NCBI RefSeq assembly: GCF_025717005.1
Contig: NZ_JAOVZU010000005.1
Span: 186,001 to 250,000, forward strand
Reading direction: 5' to 3'
Length of the DNA stretch: 64,000 nt
Origin: Actinotalea endophytica
GTDB taxonomy: Bacteria > Actinomycetota > Actinomycetes > Actinomycetales > Cellulomonadaceae
The position numbers and the translations under genes were made by a program. Shown in pieces: positions 22,692-31,461 of the stretch (the first letter of the stretch is position 1; each line of letters begins with the position of its first letter). The notes beneath the pieces are model-generated. The model was given only the letters and a program-made list of their open reading frames with translations, was not told where the DNA came from and ran no database searches.

Positions 22692-23132
22692 TCAGCGGAC
22701 CGCGCAGAACTCGTTGCCCTCCGGGTCGGCCATGACGATCCAGAAGCCCATCACGTCCTCGTCGAACTCACGCACGATCGTCGCGCCGAGCGCCACGAGC
22801 CGGGCCGCGTTCGCGCGCACCTCGTCCGGGCTCGCGAGCGGACCGCCCTTCGGGTAGCCGGGAACACCGACGTCGAGGTGCATCCGGTTCTTGGAGGTCT
22901 TCGGCTCGGGAACCTTCTGGAGGAAGACTCTCGGCCCCACGTCGTCGGGATCGACGATCGCGTAGGCGTCGTTCCAGCGTTCCTCCGGCAGGCCCCACGC
23001 GGCGAACGTGGACGGCCAGTCGTCGAAGGGCGTGGGCGGCGGCTCCTCGACGTACCCGAGCGCGCTGGCCCAGAAGGTGCCGAGCCCCCGCGGGTCCGCG
23101 GCGTCGAACGTCAGGGTCAGGTGTCGGTCCAT
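22692..23132 (-). CDS. VOC-superfamily (glyoxalase/bleomycin-resistance-like) protein
   Basis: A 146-residue protein with two beta-alpha-beta-beta-beta halves of the vicinal oxygen chelate fold. It contains RMHLDVGV in the first half, and WIVMADPEGNEFCAV at the C-terminus supplies the usual late strand and conserved Glu. Substrate cannot be read from sequence; many such proteins are annotated as dioxygenases or resistance proteins without proof. ATG 23132 is preferred over 23186 because GAGGAGGG precedes it. It lies downstream of uvrB on the same strand with a 55-base gap. Confidence 0.82.
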   Translation of the reverse strand: MDRHLTLTFDAADPRGLGTFWASALGYVEEPPPTPFDDWPSTFAAWGLPEERWNDAYAIVDPDDVGPRVFLQKVPEPKTSKNRMHLDVGVPGYPKGGPLASPDEVRANAARLVALGATIVREFDEDVMGFWIVMADPEGNEFCAVR

Positions 23133-23187
23133 CAGGGCCCTCCTCGGTCTCGGCGCCTGCGTGCGGCCCCCGATGGGCCCAGGCACG

Positions 23188-25287
23188 TCAGCTGGCGGCG
23201 GCGCGTGCCTGCCGGAGCTCCTTCTTCAGGTCGGCGATCTCGTCGCGAAGCCGCGCCGCGAGCTCGAACTGGAGCTCGGCCGCGGCCGCGTGCATCTGCT
23301 CGTCCAGCTCGTGCACGAGCTGTGCCAGCTCGGCGGCCGGGACCTTCGACAGGTCCGCCGTCGGCGTGCTGGTCTCGGCGCCACGCCGCGGCACCGGGGA
23401 CGTCCCGCGCCCGGTGCTCCGGTAGCCGCCGGCGAGCAGCTCCGCGGTGTCCACGTCCTCGCGCGCGAGCATGTCGGTGACGTCGGCGATCCGCTTGCGC
23501 AGCGGCGTCGGGTCGACGCCGTTCGCGCGGTTGTAGGCGACCTGCTTCTCGCGGCGGCGCTCGGTCTCCTCGATGGCCGACGCCATCGCCGGGGTGACCT
23601 GGTCGGCGTACATGTGGACCTCGCCGGAGACGTTGCGGGCCGCGCGGCCGATCGTCTGGATCAGCGAGGTCCCCGAGCGCAGGAAGCCCTCCTTGTCGGC
23701 GTCGAGGATGCTGACCAAGGAGACCTCCGGCAGGTCGAGGCCCTCGCGGAGCAGGTTGATCCCGACCAGCACGTCGAACTGGCCCAGTCGTAGCTCACGC
23801 AGCAGCTCGACCCGGCGCAACGTGTCCACCTCCGAGTGCAGGTACTGCACCTTGATCCCGCGCTCGAGCAGGTAGTCGGTGAGGTCCTCGGCCATCTTCT
23901 TGGTCAACGTCGTGACCAGAACGCGCTCGTCGCGGTCCGTCCGGGCTCGGATCTGCTCGAGGAGGTCGTCGATCTGGCCGGTCGTCGGCTTGACCACGAC
24001 CTTCGGGTCGACCAGCCCGGTCGGACGGATGATCTGCTCCACCACGCCGTCGGACTGGGACAGCTCGTACGGCCCGGGTGTGGCCGAGAGGTACACGGTC
24101 TGCCCGATCCGCTCGACGAACTCCTCCCAGCGCAGCGGACGGTTGTCCATCGCGCTCGGCAGCCGGAACCCGTGGTCCACCAGGGAGCGCTTGCGCGACA
24201 TGTCGCCCTCGTACATCGCCCCGATCTGCGGGACCGTCACGTGGGACTCGTCGATGACGAGCAGGAAGTCCTCGGGGAAGTAGTCGAGCAGGGTGTTCGG
24301 CGGTGACCCGGGCTCGCGGCCGTCGATGTGCCGGGAGTAGTTCTCGATCCCCGAGCAGCTGCCGATCTGCCGCATCATCTCGATGTCGTACGTCGTCCGC
24401 ATGCGCAGGCGCTGGGCCTCGAGCAGCTTGTTCTGCCGCTCCAGGGTGGCCAGGCGCTCCTCGAGCTCGGCCTCGATCGAGGCGATCGCGCGCTCCATCC
24501 GCTCCGGGCCGGCGACGTAGTGCGACGCGGGGAACAGGAACACCTCGGTCTCGCTGCGGATCGCGTCCCCGGTGACGGGGTGCAGCAGCGTGATCGCCTC
24601 GACCTCGTCGCCGAAGAGCTCGATCCGGATGGCGAGCTCCTCGTAGACCGGGATGATCTCGACGGTGTCGCCGCGCACCCGGAACGTACCGCGGGTGAAC
24701 GCCATGTCGTTGCGCGTGTACTGCATCGCGACGAACCGCCGGAGGAGCTGGTCCCGCTCGATCTCGTCGCCCACGGCGAGGCGCACCATCCGGTCGACGT
24801 ACTCCTGCGGGGTCCCGAGGCCGTAGATGCAGGAGACCGAGGCCACCACGACCACGTCGCGACGGGTGAGCAGCGAGTTCGTCGCGGAGTGCCGCAGACG
24901 CTCGACCTCGTCGTTGATCGACGAGTCCTTCTCGATGTAGGTGTCCGTCTGGGCGATGTACGCCTCGGGCTGGTAGTAGTCGTAGTACGAGACGAAGTAC
25001 TCGACCGCGTTGTTCGGCAGGAGCTCGCGGAACTCCGTCGCCAGCTGGGCCGCGAGGGTCTTGTTCGGTGCCATGACCAGCGTCGGACGCTGCAGCTGCT
25101 CGACCAGCCATGCGGTGGTCGCCGACTTGCCCGTACCGGTCGCACCGAGCAGCACGACGTCCTTCTCCCCCGCCGTGATGCGCTCGGTCAGCTCCGCGAT
25201 CGCCTGGGGCTGGTCGCCCGAAGGCCGGTAGTCGGAGACGACCTCGAAGCGCCGGGCCTGGCGCTGGAGGTCGGTGACGGGACGCAT
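23188..25287 (-). CDS. uvrB: UvrABC excinuclease subunit B
   Basis: DNA-damage verification helicase-like subunit. The protein (699 residues) carries Walker [12 protein letters not shown] (G-x4-GK-S/T), the beta-hairpin region with [11 protein letters not shown], helicase motifs DESH ([11 protein letters not shown]) and QTIGRAARN, and a C-terminal UVR domain rich in Glu/Leu ([28 protein letters not shown]) that contacts UvrC. The ATG at 25287 is preceded by TAGCGT with a six-base spacer and no ribosome binding site, fitting a leaderless mRNA. Confidence 0.97.
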   Translation of the reverse strand: MRPVTDLQRQARRFEVVSDYRPSGDQPQAIAELTERITAGEKDVVLLGATGTGKSATTAWLVEQLQRPTLVMAPNKTLAAQLATEFRELLPNNAVEYFVSYYDYYQPEAYIAQTDTYIEKDSSINDEVERLRHSATNSLLTRRDVVVVASVSCIYGLGTPQEYVDRMVRLAVGDEIERDQLLRRFVAMQYTRNDMAFTRGTFRVRGDTVEIIPVYEELAIRIELFGDEVEAITLLHPVTGDAIRSETEVFLFPASHYVAGPERMERAIASIEAELEERLATLERQNKLLEAQRLRMRTTYDIEMMRQIGSCSGIENYSRHIDGREPGSPPNTLLDYFPEDFLLVIDESHVTVPQIGAMYEGDMSRKRSLVDHGFRLPSAMDNRPLRWEEFVERIGQTVYLSATPGPYELSQSDGVVEQIIRPTGLVDPKVVVKPTTGQIDDLLEQIRARTDRDERVLVTTLTKKMAEDLTDYLLERGIKVQYLHSEVDTLRRVELLRELRLGQFDVLVGINLLREGLDLPEVSLVSILDADKEGFLRSGTSLIQTIGRAARNVSGEVHMYADQVTPAMASAIEETERRREKQVAYNRANGVDPTPLRKRIADVTDMLAREDVDTAELLAGGYRSTGRGTSPVPRRGAETSTPTADLSKVPAAELAQLVHELDEQMHAAAAELQFELAARLRDEIADLKKELRQARAAAS

Positions 25288-25293
25288 GGGTCA

Positions 25294-25299
25294 ACGCTA
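25294..25299 (-). promoter_or_regulatory. Leaderless -10 box of uvrB
   Basis: TAGCGT on the minus strand followed by TGACCC and the uvrB ATG. Same geometry as uvrA and uvrC. Confidence 0.55.
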
Positions 25300-25416
25300 C
25301 GGCCGACCGCCGACACGCGCCGCGCCGGGGCCGTGGCCGGCCGCCCCGGGACGCCCGGGCCCACCAGCGGGCCACCCGGGACCTCCCCGGGCTGCTCGAG
25401 CCGGCCCATCACGGTG

Positions 25417-26049
25417 CTACGTGCGGTCGACCTCCGCCGGCTCGGGGCCGAGTGTCGCCTCCAGCACCGTGTCGACCACGGTCCGCAACGCGAGTGCCGC
25501 ATCCACGGTCACCATGCCGACGCCGCCGCCCTGGGCCGGGGTGAGCGGGACGTGCACGAAGCCCGCGGCCACCCGGCTCTCTCGGGCGACTGCCATCAGG
25601 CGGTAGAACACCGCGTTGCAGACGTACCCGCCCGCGGACGCCGAGATCTCCACCGGCACCCCGGTGCGGCGGACCGCCGCAAGGCACTCGCGCAGCGGCA
25701 AGGCGGAGAGATAGGCGTCCGGACCGTCCGGTTCGAGGCGCTCCTCCACCGCGAGACGTCCGTCCGCGTCGGCGATGGCCGCGTCCGCGACGTTGACGGC
25801 GACCCGCTCCAGCCCGACCGCGGTGCGCCCGCCCGCCTCACCGGTCGCGATCACCAGGCCGGGCCGGATCCGGTCGATCCGGTCGGCGAGCAGCCGTGGC
25901 GCGCGGTCGTAGGACACCGGGAGCCGCTCGACCACCAGCGGAACCGGCCCCGACCAGGTGCGGGACACCTCCTGGACCGCGAGCCACGACGCGTTCACCG
26001 GCCGCCCGTCGAACGGTTCGAAACCGGTGAGCAGCACCGGCGCGCTCAC
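25417..26049 (-). CDS. pcp: Pyroglutamyl-peptidase I (pyrrolidone-carboxylate peptidase)
   Basis: Cysteine peptidase of family C15 that removes N-terminal pyroglutamate. The 210-residue protein begins with the family's LLTGFEPFDGRPVNASW. The catalytic Glu region is in RVAVNVADA, and the nucleophile is in AGGYVCNAVFYRLM, where Cys follows YV. The His region is VHVPLTP. The GTG start lies in a four-base overlap with the coaE stop, so it is probably translated from the coaE message. Confidence 0.9.
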   Translation of the reverse strand: MSAPVLLTGFEPFDGRPVNASWLAVQEVSRTWSGPVPLVVERLPVSYDRAPRLLADRIDRIRPGLVIATGEAGGRTAVGLERVAVNVADAAIADADGRLAVEERLEPDGPDAYLSALPLRECLAAVRRTGVPVEISASAGGYVCNAVFYRLMAVARESRVAAGFVHVPLTPAQGGGVGMVTVDAALALRTVVDTVLEATLGPEPAEVDRT

Positions 26050-26672
26050 TCGTCCGCCGCCCGCCACGACGCCACCAGGGCGTCCACCTGGCCGCGCAGC
26101 CCGGCGACGTCGCCGGAGCCGTCCAGCACCACGTCGGCGACCTGCAGCCGAGTCTCGTCGTCCGCCTGTGCCGCGAGACGGGCCCAGGCCTCGTCCTCGG
26201 CCAGCCCACGGCCCTCGACCAGTCGGCGCACCCGGAGCCCCGCCGGAGCATCGACCACGACCACGGGCGCGAAGTGGCTGGTCTGCCCGGTCTCGGCCAG
26301 CAGCGGTACGTCGTGCACCACGGTTCGCGCGCCGGCGGCGACGTACGCCTGCTCGGCGGCGATCGCCGCTGCGTGGATCAGTGGGTGCACGATGCCGTTG
26401 AGCCTGCTCCGGGCCGACGCGTCGGCGAACACCTGCGCCCCGAGCGCCACGCGGTCCAGGACCCCGTCCTTGACCGTTCCCGGGAAGGCCGCCTCGACCG
26501 CCGCCAACCCGGGCGTGCCCACCGCGACCACGGACCGCGCGAGCTGGTCGTGGTCCACCACCGGCACCCCGAGCTCGCCGAGCCGGGTCGAGACCACCGA
26601 CTTCCCCGCCGCGATACCCCCGGTGAGCCCGACGCGACGCACACCGGGATGCTCCGGCCAGCCGTGGTTCAT
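26046..26672 (-). CDS. coaE: Dephospho-CoA kinase
   Basis: Last step of coenzyme A synthesis, phosphorylating the 3'-OH of dephospho-CoA. The 208-residue protein has the Walker A GLTGGIAAGKSVV near residue 17, the VVDHDQLAR dephospho-CoA-binding segment, the VVHDVPLLAE lid-adjacent motif and the ADVVLDGSGD C-terminal motif. It lacks the extra C-terminal GrpB-like domain seen in mycobacterial CoaE. TACCCT six bases before the ATG and no ribosome binding site suggest a leaderless start. It lies downstream of rpsA behind a strong terminator. Confidence 0.95.
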   Translation of the reverse strand: MNHGWPEHPGVRRVGLTGGIAAGKSVVSTRLGELGVPVVDHDQLARSVVAVGTPGLAAVEAAFPGTVKDGVLDRVALGAQVFADASARSRLNGIVHPLIHAAAIAAEQAYVAAGARTVVHDVPLLAETGQTSHFAPVVVVDAPAGLRVRRLVEGRGLAEDEAWARLAAQADDETRLQVADVVLDGSGDVAGLRGQVDALVASWRAADE

Positions 26673-26678
26673 CCCGGC

Positions 26679-26684
26679 AGGGTA
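26679..26684 (-). promoter_or_regulatory. Leaderless -10 box of coaE
   Basis: TACCCT followed by GCCGGG and the coaE ATG on the minus strand. Confidence 0.5.
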
Positions 26685-26734
26685 CCGAGCCGGGGGCCAT
26701 CGACGACGCGTGACGGCGCCCGCCTCGACGAACG

Positions 26735-26771
26735 ACGAAGGGCCGGCACCGTCACGGTGCCGGCCCTTCGT
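26735..26771 (-). terminator. Strong terminator of rpsA
   Basis: A perfect 17-bp stem (ACGAAGGGCCGGCACCG and complement) with a three-base loop, nine bases past the rpsA stop. It is the strongest hairpin in this stretch and insulates coaE from rpsA. The stem ends in TTCGT rather than a T-run. Confidence 0.85.
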
Positions 26772-26780
26772 GTCAGGGGC

Positions 26781-28232
26781 TCAGTTGCCGGTGAGCTTCT
26801 CACGCAGCGCGGCAAGCGCCTCGTCGGAGGCCAGGGTCCCGGCCGCCTCGCCGACCGGAGCCGAGGAGTAGCTGGACTCCCCGCCGTCGGCAGCAGCCTC
26901 GGCGTCGGCCTTCTGGGCCTCGGCGACCTGCTTCTTGTGCGCCTCCCAGCGCTCGTGGGCGGCCGCGTACTGGGCCTCCCACGCCTCGCGCTGGGCCTCG
27001 AAGCCCTCGAGCCACTCGTTGGTCTCGGGGTCGAAGCCCTCGGGGTACTTGTAGTTGCCCTTGTCGTCGTACTCCGCGGCCATGCCGTACAGGGCCGGGT
27101 CGAAGTCCTCCGAGCCCGGGTCCACGCCCTCGTTCGCCTGCTTGAGCGACAGCGAGATGCGGCGGCGCTCAAGGTCGATGTCGATGACCTTGACGAAGGT
27201 GTCGTCGCCGACGTTGACGACCTGCTCGGGCAGCTCGACGTGACGCACGGCCAGCTCCGAGATGTGCACCAGGCCCTCGATGCCGTCCTCGACGCGCACG
27301 AACGCACCGAACGGAACGAGCTTGGTGACCTTGCCGGGCACGACCTGGCCGATCGCGTGGGTCCGGGCGAAGGCCTGCCACGGGTCCTCCTGCGTCGCCT
27401 TCAGCGACAGCGAGACGCGCTCGCGGTCGAAGTCGACGTCGAGAACCTCGACGGTGACCTCCTGGCCCACCTCGACGACCTCGCTCGGGTGGTCGATGTG
27501 CTTCCAGGACAGCTCCGAGACGTGCACCAGACCGTCGACGCCGCCGAGGTCCACGAACGCACCGAAGTTGACGATCGAGGAGACGACACCGGGGCGCACC
27601 TGGCCCTTCTGCAGGGTCTGCAGGAAGGTGGAGCGGACCTCCGACTGGGTCTGCTCGAGCCACGCGCGGCGGGACAGGACCACGTTGTTGCGGTTCTTGT
27701 CGAGCTCGATGATCTTGGCCTCGATCTCCTTGCCGACGTACGGCTGGAGGTCACGGACCCGGCGCATCTCGACCAGCGACGCGGGCAGGAAGCCACGCAG
27801 GCCGATGTCGAGGATGAGACCGCCCTTGACGACCTCGATGACGGTGCCGGTGACGACGCCGTCCTCCTCCTTGATCTTCTCGATCGTGCCCCAGGCGCGC
27901 TCGTACTGGGCGCGCTTCTTGGACAGGATCAGCCGGCCCTCCTTGTCCTCCTTCTGGAGGACGAGCGCCTCGACGGCGTCGCCGACCTGGACGACCTCGT
28001 CCGGGTCGATGTCGTGCTTGATGCTCAGCTCACGCGAGGGGATGACGCCCTCGGTCTTGTAGCCGATGTCGAGGAGGACCTCGTCGCGGTCGACCTTGAC
28101 GACAGTGCCCTCGACGATGTCGCCGTCGTTGAAGTACTTGATGGTCGCGTCGATCGCGGCGAGCAGCTCTTCGCTCGAGCCGATGTCGTTGATCGCAACC
28201 TGGGGCGTCGTCGTGGTGGGAGTGGTGGTCAT
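26781..28232 (-). CDS. rpsA: 30S ribosomal protein S1
   Basis: RNA-binding ribosomal protein that helps recruit mRNA. The 483-residue protein has four S1 (OB-fold) repeats: IVEGTVVKVDRDEVLLDIGY, VVTGTVIEVVKGGLILDIGL, RPGVVSSIVNFGAFVDLGG and VPGKVTKLVPFGAFVRVED. This is the short actinobacterial/Firmicute type rather than the six-repeat proteobacterial type. An acidic, Ala-rich C-terminal tail follows repeat four. It has a long structured leader upstream and a strong terminator downstream, and is probably monocistronic. Confidence 0.96.
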   Translation of the reverse strand: MTTTPTTTTPQVAINDIGSSEELLAAIDATIKYFNDGDIVEGTVVKVDRDEVLLDIGYKTEGVIPSRELSIKHDIDPDEVVQVGDAVEALVLQKEDKEGRLILSKKRAQYERAWGTIEKIKEEDGVVTGTVIEVVKGGLILDIGLRGFLPASLVEMRRVRDLQPYVGKEIEAKIIELDKNRNNVVLSRRAWLEQTQSEVRSTFLQTLQKGQVRPGVVSSIVNFGAFVDLGGVDGLVHVSELSWKHIDHPSEVVEVGQEVTVEVLDVDFDRERVSLSLKATQEDPWQAFARTHAIGQVVPGKVTKLVPFGAFVRVEDGIEGLVHISELAVRHVELPEQVVNVGDDTFVKVIDIDLERRRISLSLKQANEGVDPGSEDFDPALYGMAAEYDDKGNYKYPEGFDPETNEWLEGFEAQREAWEAQYAAAHERWEAHKKQVAEAQKADAEAAADGGESSYSSAPVGEAAGTLASDEALAALREKLTGN

Positions 28233-28291
28233 GTGGTTGGGAGCTCCGATGCGGACAGGGATGTAGTACGGACTGGGACTGTGCTGGGATT

Positions 28292-28363
28292 GTGCTTCGG
28301 CACCCCGGGCCTTGAACCCGGACCGCCACGTGGGCGGACTGCGCCTCAGCCATCCTAGAGGCG
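28292..28363 (-). promoter_or_regulatory. Structured rpsA 5' leader with four hairpins, one resembling a tRNA T-arm
   Basis: Reading the minus strand toward rpsA there are four stems in a row. The first is CGCCTC/GAGGCG (28363-28342). The second is a 5-bp CCGCC/GGCGG stem (28337-28323). The third is CCGGG-TTCAAGG-CCCGG (28321-28305), which has the size and GTTCAA start of a tRNA T-arm. The last is GTGC-CGAA-GCAC (28303-28292). No matching acceptor stem is present, so it is not an intact tRNA. Ribosomal S1 is autoregulated through its leader in E. coli; a similar role here is inference. Confidence 0.4.
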
Positions 28364-28409
28364 TGCAGAAGACCGGTCAAAGAGACCGGATGGGACGAGG
28401 AGACCAGCG

Positions 28410-30638
28410 TTGACCAGCGAACCTGAACGCGGACCGGCACCGGCTGTCGCGGTGCTGACCTCGGGTGGCGACGCCCCCGGCATGAACGCCGTGGTGCGAG
28501 CCGTGGTCCGGACCGCGATCGGTGCGGGCGCCGCGGTGTACACGGTCCAGGAGGGTCTGCAGGGCCTCGTGGACGGCGGCGACCGAATCCGCCGCGTGGA
28601 GTGGGGCTCGGTGAGCTCGATCCAGCACCGGGGCGGGACCGTGATCGGGACGGCGCGCTCCGCCGCGTTCCGGACCCGCGAGGGCCGACTCACCGCGGCT
28701 GCGAACCTCGTCGGGCACGGCATCGACCGCCTCGTCGTGGTCGGCGGCGACGGGTCGCTGACCGGGACCGACGTCTTCCGGTCGGAGTGGCCGGGCCTGC
28801 TCGCCGAGCTGGCCGAGACCGGCCGCATCGACTCCGGCGCGCCGGAGCGCCACCGCCACCTCGTCATCGCGGGCGTGGTCGGCTCGATCGACAACGACAT
28901 GGTCGGCACCGACATGACTGTCGGGGCGGACACCGCGCTGCACCGGATCATCGAGGCCATCGACGCGCTGTCCAGCACCGCGGCCAGCCACCAGCGCTCG
29001 TTCGTCGTCGAGGTCATGGGCCGGCACTGCGGCTACCTCGCGCTGATGAGCGCGATCGCCGGTGGCGCGGACTACGTCCTCATCCCGGAGAACCCGCCCG
29101 CGGAGGGCTGGGAGGACGAGATGTGCGAGCGGGTCCGCGCGGGCCGGGCCGCCGGTCGCCGCGACACCATCGTGATCGTCGCCGAGGGTGCGACCGACCG
29201 TGACGGCAACCCGCTCACCAGCCAGGGCGTGCGCGACGTGCTCGCGGATCGCCTCGGCGAGGACGTCCGGGTCACGATCCTCGGGCACGTCCAGCGCGGT
29301 GGCGCTCCCAGCGCGTACGACCGGTGGATGTCCACGCTGGTCGGTCACGCCGCAGCTCTCGAGGTCGTCAACGCCGGCCCGGAGCACGAGCCGCAGCTGA
29401 TCGGCGTCGAGCACAACCGGGTGCACCGCACCCCGCTGATGGAGGCGGTCGCGAAGACCCGCGAGGTCCCCCGGCTGATCGAGGCGGGCGACTACGCCGC
29501 CGCGATGGCCGCGCGCGGGCCGTCTTTCACGCAGATGGTCGAGGTCTTCGAGGGCATCGCCCGGGCCGACCAGGAGGCGCCGTCCGGCGGCGCACGGATC
29601 GCGGTCGTGCACGGTGGCGGCCTGGCACCCGGCATGAACACCGCGGTCCGTGCCGCGGTCCGGGTCGGCCACTCGCTGGGCCACACGATGCTCGGGGTCA
29701 CCGGCTCGTTCCAGGGACTCATCGACGGGCAGGTCGAGGAGCTGGCGTGGGGCGACGTCGACGGCTGGGTCGGGATGGGCGGCGCCGAGCTCGGCACCCG
29801 GCGCAAGACGCTGCGCGTCGAGCAGTACTACGCCCTGAGCCGCGCGGTGGAGAACCACGGGATCGACGGCGTCCTGGTGGTCGGCGGCCACCGCGCGTAC
29901 GAGTCGCTGCTCGCGATGCACGCCGAACGTGACCGCTACCCCGCGCTCGGCATCCCGGCCCTCGGCCTGCCGGTCACGATCGACAACAACCTCCCCGGCT
30001 GGGAGACCTCGATCGGCGCCGACACCGCCCTGAACGAGATCGTCACGGCCGTCGACCGGCTCAAGCAGTCCGCGATGGCGTCGCAGCGCGCCTTCGTCGT
30101 CGAGGTCATGGGTCGCTACTGCGGCTACCTGGCCCTGATGGGCGGCCTGGCCACCGGTGCGGAGCGGGTGTACCTGAACGAGGACGGCGTCCGGCTCGCC
30201 GAGCTCAGCCAGGACGTCGCGCACATGCGGGCGAGCTTCAAGGCCGGCCGGCGCCTGCACCTGGCGATCCGCAACGAGCACGCCAGCGAGGGCTACACCA
30301 CGGACGTGCTGTGCCGGCTGTTCGCCGAGGAGTCGGGCGGCGCGTACGACGTGCGTCCGATGGTGCTCGGGCACCTGCAGCAGGGTGGCAACCCGTCGCC
30401 GTTCGACCGGGTGCACGCGACCCGGCTCGCCGCGTACGGCGTGCGCTGGCTCTCCGACCAGATCGCCGCCGGGCGCCAGGACTGGTCGTTCATCGCCGCA
30501 CGCGACGGGGAGCTGACCAGCGAGCCGATCCGCCTGATGGCGGACCTCACCGACATGACGTTCCAGCGCCCGCGGGAGCAGTGGTGGCTGGGACTCAAGC
30601 CGATCATGGCTGCCCTGGCCACCGAGCCGGAGGTCTGA
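28410..30638 (+). CDS. Tandem-fused ATP-dependent 6-phosphofructokinase (eukaryote-type two-domain)
   Basis: 742 residues made of two PFK domains. The N-terminal half has all catalytic signatures: GGDAPGMN (19-26), GGDGS (112-116), SIDND (159-163), MGRHCGYLAL (203-212) and GHVQRGG (292-298). The C-terminal half keeps the fold (GLAPGMN 404-410, MGRYCGYLAL 567-576) but has VGGHRA for GGDGS, TIDNN for TIDND and GHLQQGG for GHIQRGG. It has therefore lost the Mg-binding Asp residues and an Arg, and is probably regulatory, as in animal and fungal PFK. The TTG start follows GAGGAG by about eight bases. It is divergent from rpsA. Confidence 0.92.
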   Translation: MTSEPERGPAPAVAVLTSGGDAPGMNAVVRAVVRTAIGAGAAVYTVQEGLQGLVDGGDRIRRVEWGSVSSIQHRGGTVIGTARSAAFRTREGRLTAAANLVGHGIDRLVVVGGDGSLTGTDVFRSEWPGLLAELAETGRIDSGAPERHRHLVIAGVVGSIDNDMVGTDMTVGADTALHRIIEAIDALSSTAASHQRSFVVEVMGRHCGYLALMSAIAGGADYVLIPENPPAEGWEDEMCERVRAGRAAGRRDTIVIVAEGATDRDGNPLTSQGVRDVLADRLGEDVRVTILGHVQRGGAPSAYDRWMSTLVGHAAALEVVNAGPEHEPQLIGVEHNRVHRTPLMEAVAKTREVPRLIEAGDYAAAMAARGPSFTQMVEVFEGIARADQEAPSGGARIAVVHGGGLAPGMNTAVRAAVRVGHSLGHTMLGVTGSFQGLIDGQVEELAWGDVDGWVGMGGAELGTRRKTLRVEQYYALSRAVENHGIDGVLVVGGHRAYESLLAMHAERDRYPALGIPALGLPVTIDNNLPGWETSIGADTALNEIVTAVDRLKQSAMASQRAFVVEVMGRYCGYLALMGGLATGAERVYLNEDGVRLAELSQDVAHMRASFKAGRRLHLAIRNEHASEGYTTDVLCRLFAEESGGAYDVRPMVLGHLQQGGNPSPFDRVHATRLAAYGVRWLSDQIAAGRQDWSFIAARDGELTSEPIRLMADLTDMTFQRPREQWWLGLKPIMAALATEPEV

Positions 30639-30640
30639 CG

Positions 30641-31438
30641 GTGCCCCGCTTCGCCGGGTACCGCACGCCCGACCCGGGCGGCGCGACCGGCGACGCGGTG
30701 CGCTGGTGGGACGCGAACGCGACCGACTACTACGACGAGCACGGGCCGACGCTCGGTGACGACGACCTGCTGTGGTGCCCGGAGGGCCTGACCGAGGCCG
30801 AGGTCGGGCTCCTCGGGCCGCTCGTCGGGCGCCGCGTGCTCGAGGTCGGTGCGGGCGCCGCGCAGGGCTCGCGCTGGTGCGCGGCGCACGGCGCCCAGGT
30901 GGTCGCGACGGACCTGTCCGCGGGCATGCTCGCGCAGGGTGCGCGGCTCAACGCCACCTCGGCGTCGCCCGCCCCGTTGGTCCAGGCGGACGCCCGGGCG
31001 CTGCCGTTCCCGAGCGACGCGTTCGACGTGGTGTTCTCGGCGTTCGGTGCCCTGCCGTTCGTAGCGGATGCCGGTGGGGTGCACCGCGAGGTCGCGCGGG
31101 TGCTACGAGCCGGGGGTCGCTGGGTGTTCTCGGTCACGCACCCGATCCGGTGGGCGTTCCCCGACGACCCCTCCGAGCACGGCCTCACGGCGGTGCGCTC
31201 GTACTTCGACCGGACGCCCTACGTCGAGACGGACGATGCCGGTCGGCTCGAGTACGCCGAGCACCACCGCACGGTGTCCGACCACGTCCGCGACGTGGTC
31301 GGCGCCGGCCTGGTCATCGACGCGATGGTGGAACCCGAGTGGCCCGCGGGACGCAACGAGGTCTGGGGTGGTTGGGGCCCGGTTCGCGGCGCCCTGCTGC
31401 CGGGCACGCTGATCGTGGCGGCCCACCGACCCGACTGA
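30641..31438 (+). CDS. Class I SAM-dependent methyltransferase
   Basis: A 265-residue protein with a Rossmann-like SAM-binding domain. It shows motif I VLEVGAGAAQGSRW, the acidic end of strand 2 VVATDLS, motif II ALPFPSDAFDVVFSAFGALPF and motif III VLRAGGRWVFSVTHP, a layout like the Methyltransf_11/UbiE group. Substrate is not evident. GTG 30641 is chosen because GGAGG lies eight bases upstream, inside the end of the phosphofructokinase gene. The two-base gap implies co-transcription with it. Confidence 0.85.
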   Translation: MPRFAGYRTPDPGGATGDAVRWWDANATDYYDEHGPTLGDDDLLWCPEGLTEAEVGLLGPLVGRRVLEVGAGAAQGSRWCAAHGAQVVATDLSAGMLAQGARLNATSASPAPLVQADARALPFPSDAFDVVFSAFGALPFVADAGGVHREVARVLRAGGRWVFSVTHPIRWAFPDDPSEHGLTAVRSYFDRTPYVETDDAGRLEYAEHHRTVSDHVRDVVGAGLVIDAMVEPEWPAGRNEVWGGWGPVRGALLPGTLIVAAHRPD

Positions 31439-31461
31439 GCGGCCGGCGGCTGCGGCTCAGT
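31434..31461. terminator. Possible bidirectional hairpin at convergent gene ends
   Basis: ACTGAGC (31434-31440) pairs with GCTCAGT (31455-31461), enclosing the stop codons of the methyltransferase and of polA. The stem is short (7 bp), so terminator activity is uncertain. Confidence 0.35.

Noticed and set aside
25340-25380. GC-rich inverted segments after pcp as terminator
   Set aside because: Several alternative pairings of CCCGGG blocks exist in either direction; no single convincing stem with a defined gene end.
28292-28363. tRNA gene in the rpsA leader
   Set aside because: It has a T-arm-like hairpin but no pairing acceptor strands, so it is recorded only as leader structure.
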